A stretch of 64,000 bases of DNA from GCA-002728855 sp036340635. Lineage in GTDB: Bacteria; Bacteroidota; Bacteroidia; Flavobacteriales; Flavobacteriaceae. Positions within the stretch are counted from its first letter, which is position 1. Each line of letters begins with the position of its first letter. The stretch is taken from the NCBI GenBank assembly GCA_036340635.1, contig JAYYYF010000005.1, forward strand, positions 8,396 to 72,395, in the 5' to 3' direction. Made by a program: the position numbers and the translations under genes. The notes beneath the pieces are model-generated. The model searched no databases. It worked only from the letters and a program-made list of their open reading frames with translations, and was not told the DNA's origin. Shown here one piece after another: positions 53,629 to 62,789 of the stretch.

Positions 53629-54648
53629 ATGAATGAACTTTTAGATCCTACTTCTGATAATTTGCCTTCAGAGGACAAAGAATTTGATAGAGCTTTAAGA
53701 CCCACTAGTTTCAATGATTTTGCAGGACAGGAATCTATTTTGCAAAATTTGAAGATTTTTGTTGAAGCTGCAAATCAAAGAGATGAAGCTTTAGATCATA
53801 CTTTATTTCATGGCCCTCCAGGACTTGGCAAGACTACTTTAGCTTACATTTTAGCTAATGAGCTACAATCTGGCATTAAATTGACATCAGGTCCAGTACT
53901 TGACAAGCCAGGTGATTTAGCTGGACTCCTTACTAACTTGCAACCTCGAGACATTTTATTTATTGATGAAATTCATCGTCTAAGTCCAATTGTAGAAGAA
54001 TACCTTTATTCTGCTATGGAAGATTATAAGATTGATATAATGATTGAAACTGGTCCAAATGCTCGTTCAGTGCAAATCAAATTGAATCCATTTACACTAG
54101 TTGGTGCAACTACCAGATCTGGTCTTCTTACTGCTCCTATGAGAGCTAGGTTTGGGATTAGTAATCGGTTAGAATATTATTCTACTGAACTGCTAAGCAC
54201 AATAGTTGAAAGGAGTGCTGAAATTTTAAATATTTCAGTTTCTCAAGAAGCTGCGATTGAAATTTCTGGTAGAAGTAGGGGTACCCCAAGGATAGCGAAT
54301 GGATTATTAAGAAGAGTTAGGGATTTTGCTCAAATTAAAGGAGATGGTAATATAGATCTTAAGATCACTAAAAGTTCTTTAAAAGCTTTAAACGTTGATA
54401 GTTATGGGTTAGATGAAATGGACAACAAAATATTAACTACTCTTATTCAAAAGTTTAAGGGAGGGCCAGTTGGTATTTCAACTTTAGCAACTGCTTTATC
54501 AGAGAGTGTTGAAACTATTGAAGAAGTTTATGAGCCCTTTTTGATACAACAAGGGTTTATTGTAAGGACTCCTAGAGGGAGAGAAGTTACAGATTTAGCA
54601 TACAAACACCTTGGTATTTTAAAAAATAGTCAAGGGGGTCTTTTTTAA
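53629..54648 (+). CDS. ruvB: Holliday junction branch-migration helicase RuvB
   Basis: AAA+ motor of the RuvABC complex. 339 residues. Walker A GPPGLGKTT (near 65-73), Walker B FIDEIHRL, sensor 1 GATTRSG, the Arg-finger region PMRARFG, then the C-terminal winged helix. ATG 53629 gives the family N-terminus (MNELLDPT). A promoter box ends 6 nt before the ATG, so the mRNA may be leaderless. queG follows by 7 nt and is probably co-transcribed, an arrangement common in Bacteroidota. Confidence 0.97.
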   Translation: MNELLDPTSDNLPSEDKEFDRALRPTSFNDFAGQESILQNLKIFVEAANQRDEALDHTLFHGPPGLGKTTLAYILANELQSGIKLTSGPVLDKPGDLAGLLTNLQPRDILFIDEIHRLSPIVEEYLYSAMEDYKIDIMIETGPNARSVQIKLNPFTLVGATTRSGLLTAPMRARFGISNRLEYYSTELLSTIVERSAEILNISVSQEAAIEISGRSRGTPRIANGLLRRVRDFAQIKGDGNIDLKITKSSLKALNVDSYGLDEMDNKILTTLIQKFKGGPVGISTLATALSESVETIEEVYEPFLIQQGFIVRTPRGREVTDLAYKHLGILKNSQGGLF

Positions 54649-54655
54649 TTCTAAA

Positions 54656-55573
54656 ATGAAAGGGGACCCAACAAGATTTCTAAAAAAAAAAGCTGCTAGC
54701 TTAGGTTTTTTATCTTGTGGAATTTCAAAGGCTGTTTTTTTAGAAGAAGAGGCAACAAATCTTGAAAATTGGTTAAATGATTGCAAGCATGGGAAAATGG
54801 AATACATGGCAAATCATTTTGACATGAGACTAGATCCAAGAAAACTAGTCCCTGGCGCTAAAAGTGTTATTTCTTTGACATATAATTACTTTAATAATAA
54901 TTTACAAAAGGACAAGGATGCTCCAAAGATTTCTAAGTATGCTTATGGGAATGATTATCATCAGGTGATAAAGAAAAAATTAAAAATTTTATTTAAGGGG
55001 CTTAAACAAAAATTTGGAGATATTAATGGACGAGTATTTGTTGATTCAGCTCCCATTATGGAAAAAGCATGGGCAGCTAAAAGCGGTCTAGGGTGGATTG
55101 GGAAGAATACAAACCTGATTAGTCAAAAGGTAGGGTCATATTATTTTTTAGCTGAAATAATTGTTGATTTGGAACTTGATTATGATACTCCTGTGACAGA
55201 CCATTGCGGAAGTTGTACAGCATGCATTGACTCCTGTCCCACAGGAGCATTGGTTAAGCCTTATGAGATTGATGGAAGCAAATGTATTTCATATTTAACA
55301 ATAGAATTAAAAGATGAAATTCCATCTGAGTTTAGAGGGAAAATGGAAAATTGGGCTTTCGGGTGTGATGTTTGCCAAGATGTTTGTCCTTGGAACCGTT
55401 TTTCACAAAAACACAACGAACCACTTTTCAATCCAAATCAAGACATGTTAAAAATGAAAAAAAAGGATTGGGAGGAGCTTACTGAGGAGACTTTTGAAGT
55501 GATTTTTAAAAACAGTGCAGTAAAAAGGACAAAATATAAAGGGCTGAAAAGGAATATCTCTTTTATTTCTTAA
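54656..55573 (+). CDS. queG: Epoxyqueuosine reductase QueG
   Basis: Cobalamin-dependent Fe-S enzyme that performs the last step of queuosine synthesis in tRNA. 305 residues. Two [4Fe-4S] motifs are readable, CGSCTACIDSCPTG and CDVCQDVCPWNRF. The preceding domain has VFVDSAPIMEKAWAAKSGLGW, with the general-acid Asp and the GWIGKN segment of the family. Length is near the usual 310-380, without the HEAT-repeat tail. Starts with ATG 54656, 7 nt after ruvB. Its TAA shares TTAA (55570-55573) with the stop codon of the convergent DUF2231 gene. tRNA-Gln in this window is not a queuosine target. Confidence 0.94.
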   Translation: MKGDPTRFLKKKAASLGFLSCGISKAVFLEEEATNLENWLNDCKHGKMEYMANHFDMRLDPRKLVPGAKSVISLTYNYFNNNLQKDKDAPKISKYAYGNDYHQVIKKKLKILFKGLKQKFGDINGRVFVDSAPIMEKAWAAKSGLGWIGKNTNLISQKVGSYYFLAEIIVDLELDYDTPVTDHCGSCTACIDSCPTGALVKPYEIDGSKCISYLTIELKDEIPSEFRGKMENWAFGCDVCQDVCPWNRFSQKHNEPLFNPNQDMLKMKKKDWEELTEETFEVIFKNSAVKRTKYKGLKRNISFIS

Positions 55574-56940
55574 ATTCCTCCAACTAATTTAACTGAAGTA
55601 TTCTCTCTATTAAAAATTTCTAAATCTTTTTTAGAAATTTTTGTTTCCCAGACATATACCCTTTTTAAGTTTTTGTAGTTTTTTATGATATCCAAAGAAT
55701 TTTTAGAAATTTTTGTTCCGTATAGATTTAGAATTTCCAGGTTCTCTAATTTTCGAAGAATTTTAACTCCATCATCACTAATAAGGTTTTTTTGGAGATC
55801 AAGATTCACCAAATTTTTCAAGCTTAAAAAATTGTTTAAGGATTCGTCAGAAAGATTAGAGTCTTTTACAAATAGATAAGCGATATGATCTTTTATGTTC
55901 TCAAGTTGTTTGAATTCATCTTCAGATAAATTCTTTTTTAGATATTTAACAGAGACAAATCTTTTATCACTTGAAATAAATTTTATTTGGAATATTGAAT
56001 TGTCAATATTTATCAATTTGGATTCGTCTAATTTTTGGACAGAAATTTTTTCAAACCATTCTTTATCTGTAAAATCTATATTGTAAACATTACTTAGTGA
56101 AATTTTTATTTCATCTGGAATTTCTATTGATGAGAGAACATCATTTGATTTATCAGAGTTTTCAATCCACCATAAGATCGCATTAATTTCATCATAAGAA
56201 ACTATAGGCCCATCTGGAGGCATGAATTTTATATTATCTGTAGGTAGAGTAATTCGCTTGAATATTAAACTATTTCTTGGATTGGATTTGTCTATTGGAG
56301 AGCCTGCATTTCCTCCCTTAAGTAAAAGCGGCAATGATGAAAAATTTAGATTTCCTCTTGTTATCTGATCATTATGACAAGAAAGGCATTTACTTGTAAA
56401 AATAGGCTCTATAACGTTTGAATATAATTTCATAGAATCCAAACTTGTTGAAATTTCTGGGACTAAATTTTCATTACTAGTAAATCGATTTTTTATTACT
56501 TCTGGCGCATATTCAAATAAGTAATTTTTCCCATGTGTCATATTCCCTCCATAATGCCCAGTAATAATTAGAATTAAAATAATTAGAAAGTTTGTAAGTG
56601 ATTTAAAATTTTTAGGAATTAAATCTTTAAAAAAAGACAATCGTGTGACCCATGCAATAAAAGTTACACCAACTAATATAAAACCAAATATTTTGTGAAG
56701 ATAAAGATTGTCTTCAATGTAAAGTCCAGTTTGTGCAAGCAACCAGCCAAATAGTGCACTTATTCCTGATGCTAAAAATCCTAAAAACCAAGAAAAAGAA
56801 ATCACTCTATTACTGATTTGACTTTTAAATAGGCTGGAATATGTTTCAAGCAGTATAGATAATATTATAAATCCTATAGGAAGGTGAACTAACAGAGGGT
56901 GAAGTCTTCCAAGAAAAGAAGAAGCGTCTAATAAAAACAT
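55570..56940 (-). CDS. DUF2231-cytochrome c-LRR membrane protein
   Basis: 456 residues with three parts. A DUF2231-type membrane domain (1 to about 130, four helices) begins with FLGRLHPLLVHLPIGF. A planctomycete-type cytochrome c domain (PSCyt1-like, about 170-270) has CLSCH at 185-189 and a probable Met ligand in IKFMPPDGP. A C-terminal leucine-rich repeat region (about 370-445) has units such as LVNLDLQKNLISDDGVKIL and LEILNLYGTKISKNSL. The heme and LRR would face the periplasm. It is the last gene of the five-gene minus-strand run, 7 nt after the NHL gene. Its function is not known; membrane-anchored electron transfer tied to the other exported proteins is inferred. Confidence 0.82.
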   Translation of the reverse strand: MFLLDASSFLGRLHPLLVHLPIGFIILSILLETYSSLFKSQISNRVISFSWFLGFLASGISALFGWLLAQTGLYIEDNLYLHKIFGFILVGVTFIAWVTRLSFFKDLIPKNFKSLTNFLIILILIITGHYGGNMTHGKNYLFEYAPEVIKNRFTSNENLVPEISTSLDSMKLYSNVIEPIFTSKCLSCHNDQITRGNLNFSSLPLLLKGGNAGSPIDKSNPRNSLIFKRITLPTDNIKFMPPDGPIVSYDEINAILWWIENSDKSNDVLSSIEIPDEIKISLSNVYNIDFTDKEWFEKISVQKLDESKLINIDNSIFQIKFISSDKRFVSVKYLKKNLSEDEFKQLENIKDHIAYLFVKDSNLSDESLNNFLSLKNLVNLDLQKNLISDDGVKILRKLENLEILNLYGTKISKNSLDIIKNYKNLKRVYVWETKISKKDLEIFNRENTSVKLVGGI

Positions 56941-56947
56941 TAATTAA

Positions 56948-58006
56948 TTAAGTTCTGATTAATCTAACTGGGTAAGTTTTTCCCGAATTCCACTGAGGAA
57001 CATATAAGTTGTCATCATTGTCCACACAAACATCATGAGGATTTAAAAAAGTCTTTTCATCATATAAAGGTTTTTCTAATATTCCATCCTTATAGTTAGG
57101 CATATTTCCTCCCGGCATCGAAACAATTTTGTTGTTACTATCCAGAATTGCTAACATGCCATCATAATTCCACCAACTTTCAGTTATAATCACAGCAAAG
57201 AACAAATTGTCTCCCTTGATAACAGGACGACAAATCCAACAACCTGGGAGCGATATAGTTTCAATATGATTCCCATTTAAATCAAATCTTTTAAATTCAT
57301 TTTTTGTTCTTGATGAAATTAACAGAGTAGAATTTTTTTTATCTCTAGTGTCAAGCGTAATTCCGTGGCAACAGTCAAATTGATCTGATTTTTCTCCACG
57401 CCCGCCAAAGTGTTTTATATAATTCCCTTTTGAATCATATTTGATTATAAAATCTTTCCCATAACCATCAGCAATAAAAATGTCTCCATTAGGTGCAACT
57501 GCTGTTTCTGTAGGCTTGAAATCTTCAGCTGAATTGTATTCCTTGATTTCTTTAGGGAAATCAAGCTCCAATATTTTATTTCCTTTAAGATCAGTTTTAC
57601 ATACTTTATGTTTATCAGGATCAGTAATAAATAAAAACTCTTCACCACCTTCATCTACAATTGTTAACCCATGAGCTGAAGAATATCCGATACTCCATGA
57701 TCCCTCAATTTTTCCAGATTGGTTATAGATTAAAACATTATTTTTGGGATGTGTTGTAGTCATTAAAATTCTATTTTTCCTATCCATTACCATTTCGTGA
57801 CAATGATTAACTGGGAAGTCATTAGCATTTTGAACGCCCCATTTTTTATCTACTTTATATCTAAAATCACCATGACCAACAATTTCATTATTCTGTTTCA
57901 AATTTTTTCCAATGGAGAAAGATTTAAAAGGGACACTTATTCCAATGCCAATCAAAGCAGATTTTTTTATAAAGTTTCTTCTTGAATTTAATTTTCTTTT
58001 TTTCAT
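56948..58006 (-). CDS. Tat-exported NHL-repeat protein
   Basis: 352 residues. A twin-arginine signal (SRRNFIKKSALIGIGISVP; R9-R10) directs it to the Tat pathway. The mature protein has six-bladed NHL-type strands: NHCHEMVMDRKNRILMTTT, TETAVAPNGDIFIADGYG and NPHDVCVDNDDNLYVPQW each show the hydrophobic-strand-then-DxxxNLYV pattern. Such propellers bind partners or substrates and include peptidyl-alpha-hydroxyglycine lyase-like members, but I cannot name an activity. The start codon overlaps the DUF1501 stop in ATGA (58006-58003), implying coupled translation. Confidence 0.82.
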   Translation of the reverse strand: MKKRKLNSRRNFIKKSALIGIGISVPFKSFSIGKNLKQNNEIVGHGDFRYKVDKKWGVQNANDFPVNHCHEMVMDRKNRILMTTTHPKNNVLIYNQSGKIEGSWSIGYSSAHGLTIVDEGGEEFLFITDPDKHKVCKTDLKGNKILELDFPKEIKEYNSAEDFKPTETAVAPNGDIFIADGYGKDFIIKYDSKGNYIKHFGGRGEKSDQFDCCHGITLDTRDKKNSTLLISSRTKNEFKRFDLNGNHIETISLPGCWICRPVIKGDNLFFAVIITESWWNYDGMLAILDSNNKIVSMPGGNMPNYKDGILEKPLYDEKTFLNPHDVCVDNDDNLYVPQWNSGKTYPVRLIRT

Positions 58007-59454
58007 GACAAAACTTCTTTTACAACATGACCATGAACATCAGTTAAACGATATCTTCTACCCTGATGTTTAAATGTTAGCCTTTCATGATCAACTCCAA
58101 GTAAATGCATTACTGTTGCTTGAAAATCATGGATATGAACAGGTCTTTCAGCTAAATTATATCCAAACTCATCAGTGGCTCCTATAGTTATTCCTTTTTT
58201 AATTCCAGCACCAGCCATAAATATTGTAAAACATTTGGGGTGATGATCTCTACCATATCCGGGGTCAGTAATTAAACCTTGAGTGTAATTTGTTCTTCCA
58301 AACTCTCCTCCCCAAATGACAAGAGTATCTTCCAACAGCCCTCTTTGTTTTAAATCCTTAATTAGAGCAGCGGTTGGCTGATCTGTATCTTTACATTGTA
58401 TTTGGATATCTTTGTTAAGATTTCCGTGTTGATCCCAGCCTTGATGATAAAGTTGAATAAATTTGACATCTTTTTCCACTAATTTTCTTGCTAGTAGGCA
58501 ATTTGCAGCAAAAGTTCCAGGATTTTTACTCTCTTCACCATACATGTCAAAAATATAATCTGGCTCATTAGAAACATCCATTACTTCGGGAACAGATGTT
58601 TGCATTCTATAAGCCATTTCATATTGAGACATTCTTGACAAAATTTCAGGATCCCCAATGTCTTCATAATTCTCATTTTCAAGTTTTTTAAGATAGTCAA
58701 GCTGCTCTTTCCTTAAATCTCCTGTGACACCAGGTGGATTTTCTAAATAAAGGACTGCATCTTTGCCTGATCTAAATTGAACTCCTTGATATTTGGAAGG
58801 TAAAAAGCCATTGCCCCAGGACCTTGCATAAAGTGGTTGTCCTTGTTTATCTTTTGTTACCAAAACTACAAACTCAGGTAAATTTTGATTATCTGAGCCT
58901 AAACCATAACTAACCCAAGAACCCATTGAAGGCCTACCCGGCAAATTCGAACCTGTTTGAATAAAGGTTACCGCAGGATCATGATTTATTTCTTCAGTAT
59001 ACATCGATTTTATGAAACACAATTCGTCAACTATTTTTGAAGTATGCGGCATAAGATTACTCATCCAGGCACCACTTTCACCATGTTGCTTAAAATCAAA
59101 TATTGAGGATACTAAAGGGAAGCTAGCCTGCCCAGCTGTCATACCCGTAAGCCTTTGACCACCCCTTATACTTTCAGGAAGCTCTTGCCCATTTAATTTT
59201 TTTAATAAAGGTTTATAGTCAAATAGATCCAGTTGAGATGGAGCCCCACTTTGGAAGAGGTATATAATTCTTTTGGCTTTGGCAGGAAAATGAGGAAGCT
59301 TAGGACTTGGGTTTATACTATTCGAAATGCTTCCAAATACAGGCGATGGATTAATTAGAGAACCCAGAGTTAATGCTCCAAGGCCAAGAGAAGTTCTTGT
59401 TAGAAAGTCTCTTCGAGTATATTTTTCATTATGATGATGATCGTTACAATTCAT
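58003..59454 (-). CDS. Tat-exported DUF1501 protein
   Basis: 483 residues. The Tat signal has R14-R15 in TRRDFLTRTSLG and follows a His-rich leader (NCNDHHHNEK). The DUF1501 body shows FQSGAPSQLDLFDYKP near residues 72-87, WGGEFGRT, GRDHHPKCFT and the C-terminal HIHDFQATVMHLLG. These Asp and His positions resemble the metal ligands of the alkaline-phosphatase superfamily, to which I recall DUF1501 being assigned; no activity is established. In Planctomycetes the gene commonly neighbours a DUF1549/DUF1553 gene, as here (2 nt between genes). Start ATG 59454 is the only one before the Tat motif. Confidence 0.87.
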   Translation of the reverse strand: MNCNDHHHNEKYTRRDFLTRTSLGLGALTLGSLINPSPVFGSISNSINPSPKLPHFPAKAKRIIYLFQSGAPSQLDLFDYKPLLKKLNGQELPESIRGGQRLTGMTAGQASFPLVSSIFDFKQHGESGAWMSNLMPHTSKIVDELCFIKSMYTEEINHDPAVTFIQTGSNLPGRPSMGSWVSYGLGSDNQNLPEFVVLVTKDKQGQPLYARSWGNGFLPSKYQGVQFRSGKDAVLYLENPPGVTGDLRKEQLDYLKKLENENYEDIGDPEILSRMSQYEMAYRMQTSVPEVMDVSNEPDYIFDMYGEESKNPGTFAANCLLARKLVEKDVKFIQLYHQGWDQHGNLNKDIQIQCKDTDQPTAALIKDLKQRGLLEDTLVIWGGEFGRTNYTQGLITDPGYGRDHHPKCFTIFMAGAGIKKGITIGATDEFGYNLAERPVHIHDFQATVMHLLGVDHERLTFKHQGRRYRLTDVHGHVVKEVLS

Positions 59455-59456
59455 AA

Positions 59457-62400
59457 TTATCTTTTCATATAGACTTCATCGTGATTTAAAAGTGTATTTG
59501 CTACCATTGCCATTGCCGCTGTCTTGTATCTGTTTAAGCTTCTATCTCTAGGTTTTTCGCCACTTCTAAATATTTCATATGCAAGTTTAGGATTTTTTCT
59601 GAACTTATCAAGTTGTTGAAAGTAAAGTTCTTTAAGTAATTCTAATTCTTTCTCTTTCGGTTCTCTAGACGTACAAATTCTAAAGCCCAAAGAAATAGAA
59701 TCATCAAGTGAATTTGGAGCTTCTTTTTGAATGCGTTCAGCAAGAATTCTAGATGCTTCAAAAAATTGAGGATCATTTAATAATACGAGTGCTTGCAGAG
59801 GTGTATTTGTTATTTCTCTTTTAACCGTACAAACCTCTCTTGTGGGAGCATCAAAAGTTGTCATTGATGGTGGAGGAGATGTTCTTCTTATGAACGTATA
59901 CATGCTTCTTCTATAAAGACTATCCCCAGAAGATTCTTTATAGTTCATTAATTTTATTGAGAAATTAGATTTTTCCTTCCATAGTCCTTTAGGCTGATAT
60001 GGTTTAACGCTATTACCCCCAACGTTTTTAACCAACAAACCACTTGTTGCTAGAGCATTGTCACGAATCATCTCTGCTGGAAGTCTATAGCTATTACTTC
60101 TAGAAAGAAAAATATTATTTGGGTCAATCTCAACAAATTTTTGATTTGGCACTGAGCTTTGCATATATGTATGCGAATTAACCATTAGTCTTAAAAGAGC
60201 TTTTATGTCCCAATTATTTTCAATTAGATAATTTGAAAGAAAGTCAAGTAGTTCAGGGTGAGATGGCAATGATCCTTGAACACCAAAATCATCAGGAGTT
60301 TGAACTATACCTTTTCCAAAGATCATTTGCCAATATCTATTGACAGTGACTCTTGAAGTGAGTGGATTTTTTTTATCAAAAAGCCATTTTGAAAGACCTA
60401 TTCTGTTTTTAGGCAAATCAGAACCCATTTTTGGTAGTTTTGATGGAACATCAGCATTAACTTCATAACTAGGCATTGAGTAAAGTCCTCTTTCATAGAC
60501 ATATGACTTTCTTTTGTCAACCATATCTTCCATCACCATTATTTCTATTACATTAGAGACCTTATCTAACCACTGTGTTTTAAGATTTTTAAGCTCTCCA
60601 TCTAGTTTAGTTACCCTATAGTCATAATTTATTATATGCTCTTTTTTTTCTAAATCTGTAGAGTTTATTTTTTCATCAATATCATATTGGTTGTAAATAA
60701 GTCCAACTTCATAATTTGTTAGAGGTTTGTTGTAGATAATAAGGTCATCAATTAAGCCTTTAAAAAATTTATTGTCACCACTTGATCCATCATAAGATAC
60801 ACCGACCATAACAGATCTTTTTTCCTCTTTTATTCCACTACTAGAAACGGGCTTAATTGTTTTATAGAGGTTGTCAACTAAAATTTGATTTTCAATTTTT
60901 GCCCCATTAAGATAGATATTAACTCCAGCGGCTTTACCTGAACCACTGTATGAGAATGACAAGTGATTCCAATTATTTTTCAGAATAGAATCTTTTGATT
61001 TTATATGGACTTGATTACCTGGTAAAGAACTTATAAGTCTAAAATTTATATAGTTCTGATCATCAAGATACAAATCCCAGCCTCTCCAATAATTATTCTT
61101 CCCGCCAGTGGTGCCCATAATTGTTTGCCCAAAACCTTTTTTTCTTTTTTCAGTATTAATCCATACAGAAGCTGAAAAGGGATCAGTCCATTCAAAATTA
61201 GGAACTGACTCAAGGTAGAATTGGGCTCCACCTTCTCCCATTTTAAAAGCATTCCCATCAACACCCTTTTCTATTCCAGGTTTTATATTACAAGTAATAT
61301 TTAAATCATTGTCTACAATAAATTTAGAGGATCTAGCAAATGATCCTTGGACAATGTTTGAAACATCTGGACTGGTTTTTTTATATTTTGTAATTTTTTC
61401 AAGAGGAGCCTTTTGGATTATAGATCTATTAATTGATGAGAATGATTTGTAATCTGAAAGTTGATTTGAATAATCATAAAACTCAGAAAGTTCTTTTTTT
61501 GTTAGAGCTAATTTTGATTCCTTTTCACTCATTGTTTTTTCAATATTAGAGATCTCTTTCTCAGTTGATTCATCGGGCAACAATAACAAAGGACCAAAAT
61601 CACCATCATCACCAGTCATTCCAAGTTCTCTTGTTTGATTAAAAAAGGCAGACAATTGGAAATAATCTTTTTGTGAAACAGGGTCAAATTTATGATCATG
61701 ACATTTCGCGCACATCATAGTAAGTCCTAGAAAGGCAGTCCCTAATGTTTCTGTTCTGTCAAAAACATAATTTAATCTCCATTCTTCGTCTATAACCCCC
61801 CCTTCAGCAGTCATAGGTGAATTTCTATTGAATGCTGTTGCTAATTTTTCATCTCTCGAAGCATTTTCCCTTAAATCACCGCTCAACTGAACTGATACAA
61901 ATTCATCATAAGGCATGTTTTGCTTAAATGCACTTATAACCCAATCTCTCCAGGGCCACATGGTTCTAATCCCATCAGCATGCAATCCATGAGAATCAGC
62001 ATATCTAGAAAGATCAAGCCAATCCATTGTTAAACGTTCAGCATTTTCATCACTATTTAGAAGCTTGTCCACAATTTTAGAATAAGCATTTGGATCATCA
62101 TCAGCAATAAAGGCATCAATTTCTTGAATACTTGGAGGCAAACCAGTAAGATCAAAATAAACTCTTCGAAGTAATTTTTCTTTTTTAGCAATTTCAGAAA
62201 AATCCAATCCTTGTTCTACTATCCTTTTATATATAAAATGATCAATTTCATTCCTTAATTTTTTATTTGGTTTTTTTGGATTTGGAACATTTACTTTTTC
62301 AACCGGTAAAAATGACCAATGTTCTTTCCATTCAGCTCCTTGTTCAATCCATTTCAAGATTATTGCTTTTTCTTTTGAGTTTAAAGTAAGCTTTGAATCA

Positions 62401-62726
62401 GGAGATGGCATCATAATTTCAGGATCATCTGATAAAATTCTATGTGCAACAGCACTTCCACTAAGACTTCCTGGAGAAATAGCTGTTGATCCACTAGATA
62501 ATTTTGAAAAAGCAATTTTTTCATTGTCTAATCTAAGACCTGCTTTTCTTGCTTTTTCATCAGGGCCATGACAAGAAAAACATCTATCTGAAAGAATAGG
62601 TTTTACATGGTAGTTGAAATCAACTTTTTCCGGTAAATTAGCATATTCATAAGTAACTTCATCGGGAACGTCTAATGAGCATGAAAAAAATAAAATAGCT
62701 ACTATAGGATAGATTAAAAGCCTCAT
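59457..62726 (-). CDS. PSCyt1-DUF1549-LamG-DUF1553 lipoprotein
   Basis: 1089 residues. Lipobox LFFS-C16. Domains in order: planctomycete cytochrome c (PSCyt1, about 35-130) with CFSCH at 49-53 and MMPSPDSKL as possible Met ligand; DUF1549 (PSCyt2, about 155-365) ending with a second heme motif CAKCH at 339-343; a coiled segment (about 385-425); a LamG/concanavalin-like domain (about 485-680) with NYWRGWDLYLDD and NWNHLSFSYSGS; and DUF1553 (PSD1, about 790-1065) with LTSRVTVNRYWQMIFGKG and TPLQALVLLNDPQF. The gene is the second of five in the minus-strand run, 63 nt after the VCBS gene. Function unknown; extracytoplasmic oxidation or binding of polysaccharide is a reasonable guess from family context. 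Confidence 0.88.
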   Translation of the reverse strand: MRLLIYPIVAILFFSCSLDVPDEVTYEYANLPEKVDFNYHVKPILSDRCFSCHGPDEKARKAGLRLDNEKIAFSKLSSGSTAISPGSLSGSAVAHRILSDDPEIMMPSPDSKLTLNSKEKAIILKWIEQGAEWKEHWSFLPVEKVNVPNPKKPNKKLRNEIDHFIYKRIVEQGLDFSEIAKKEKLLRRVYFDLTGLPPSIQEIDAFIADDDPNAYSKIVDKLLNSDENAERLTMDWLDLSRYADSHGLHADGIRTMWPWRDWVISAFKQNMPYDEFVSVQLSGDLRENASRDEKLATAFNRNSPMTAEGGVIDEEWRLNYVFDRTETLGTAFLGLTMMCAKCHDHKFDPVSQKDYFQLSAFFNQTRELGMTGDDGDFGPLLLLPDESTEKEISNIEKTMSEKESKLALTKKELSEFYDYSNQLSDYKSFSSINRSIIQKAPLEKITKYKKTSPDVSNIVQGSFARSSKFIVDNDLNITCNIKPGIEKGVDGNAFKMGEGGAQFYLESVPNFEWTDPFSASVWINTEKRKKGFGQTIMGTTGGKNNYWRGWDLYLDDQNYINFRLISSLPGNQVHIKSKDSILKNNWNHLSFSYSGSGKAAGVNIYLNGAKIENQILVDNLYKTIKPVSSSGIKEEKRSVMVGVSYDGSSGDNKFFKGLIDDLIIYNKPLTNYEVGLIYNQYDIDEKINSTDLEKKEHIINYDYRVTKLDGELKNLKTQWLDKVSNVIEIMVMEDMVDKRKSYVYERGLYSMPSYEVNADVPSKLPKMGSDLPKNRIGLSKWLFDKKNPLTSRVTVNRYWQMIFGKGIVQTPDDFGVQGSLPSHPELLDFLSNYLIENNWDIKALLRLMVNSHTYMQSSVPNQKFVEIDPNNIFLSRSNSYRLPAEMIRDNALATSGLLVKNVGGNSVKPYQPKGLWKEKSNFSIKLMNYKESSGDSLYRRSMYTFIRRTSPPPSMTTFDAPTREVCTVKREITNTPLQALVLLNDPQFFEASRILAERIQKEAPNSLDDSISLGFRICTSREPKEKELELLKELYFQQLDKFRKNPKLAYEIFRSGEKPRDRSLNRYKTAAMAMVANTLLNHDEVYMKR

Positions 62727-62789
62727 TAAGAGTTGTTTCTATTGCTTAAATTTAAAAAAAAAGTAAATCTTAAAAAAATATGATATTTT

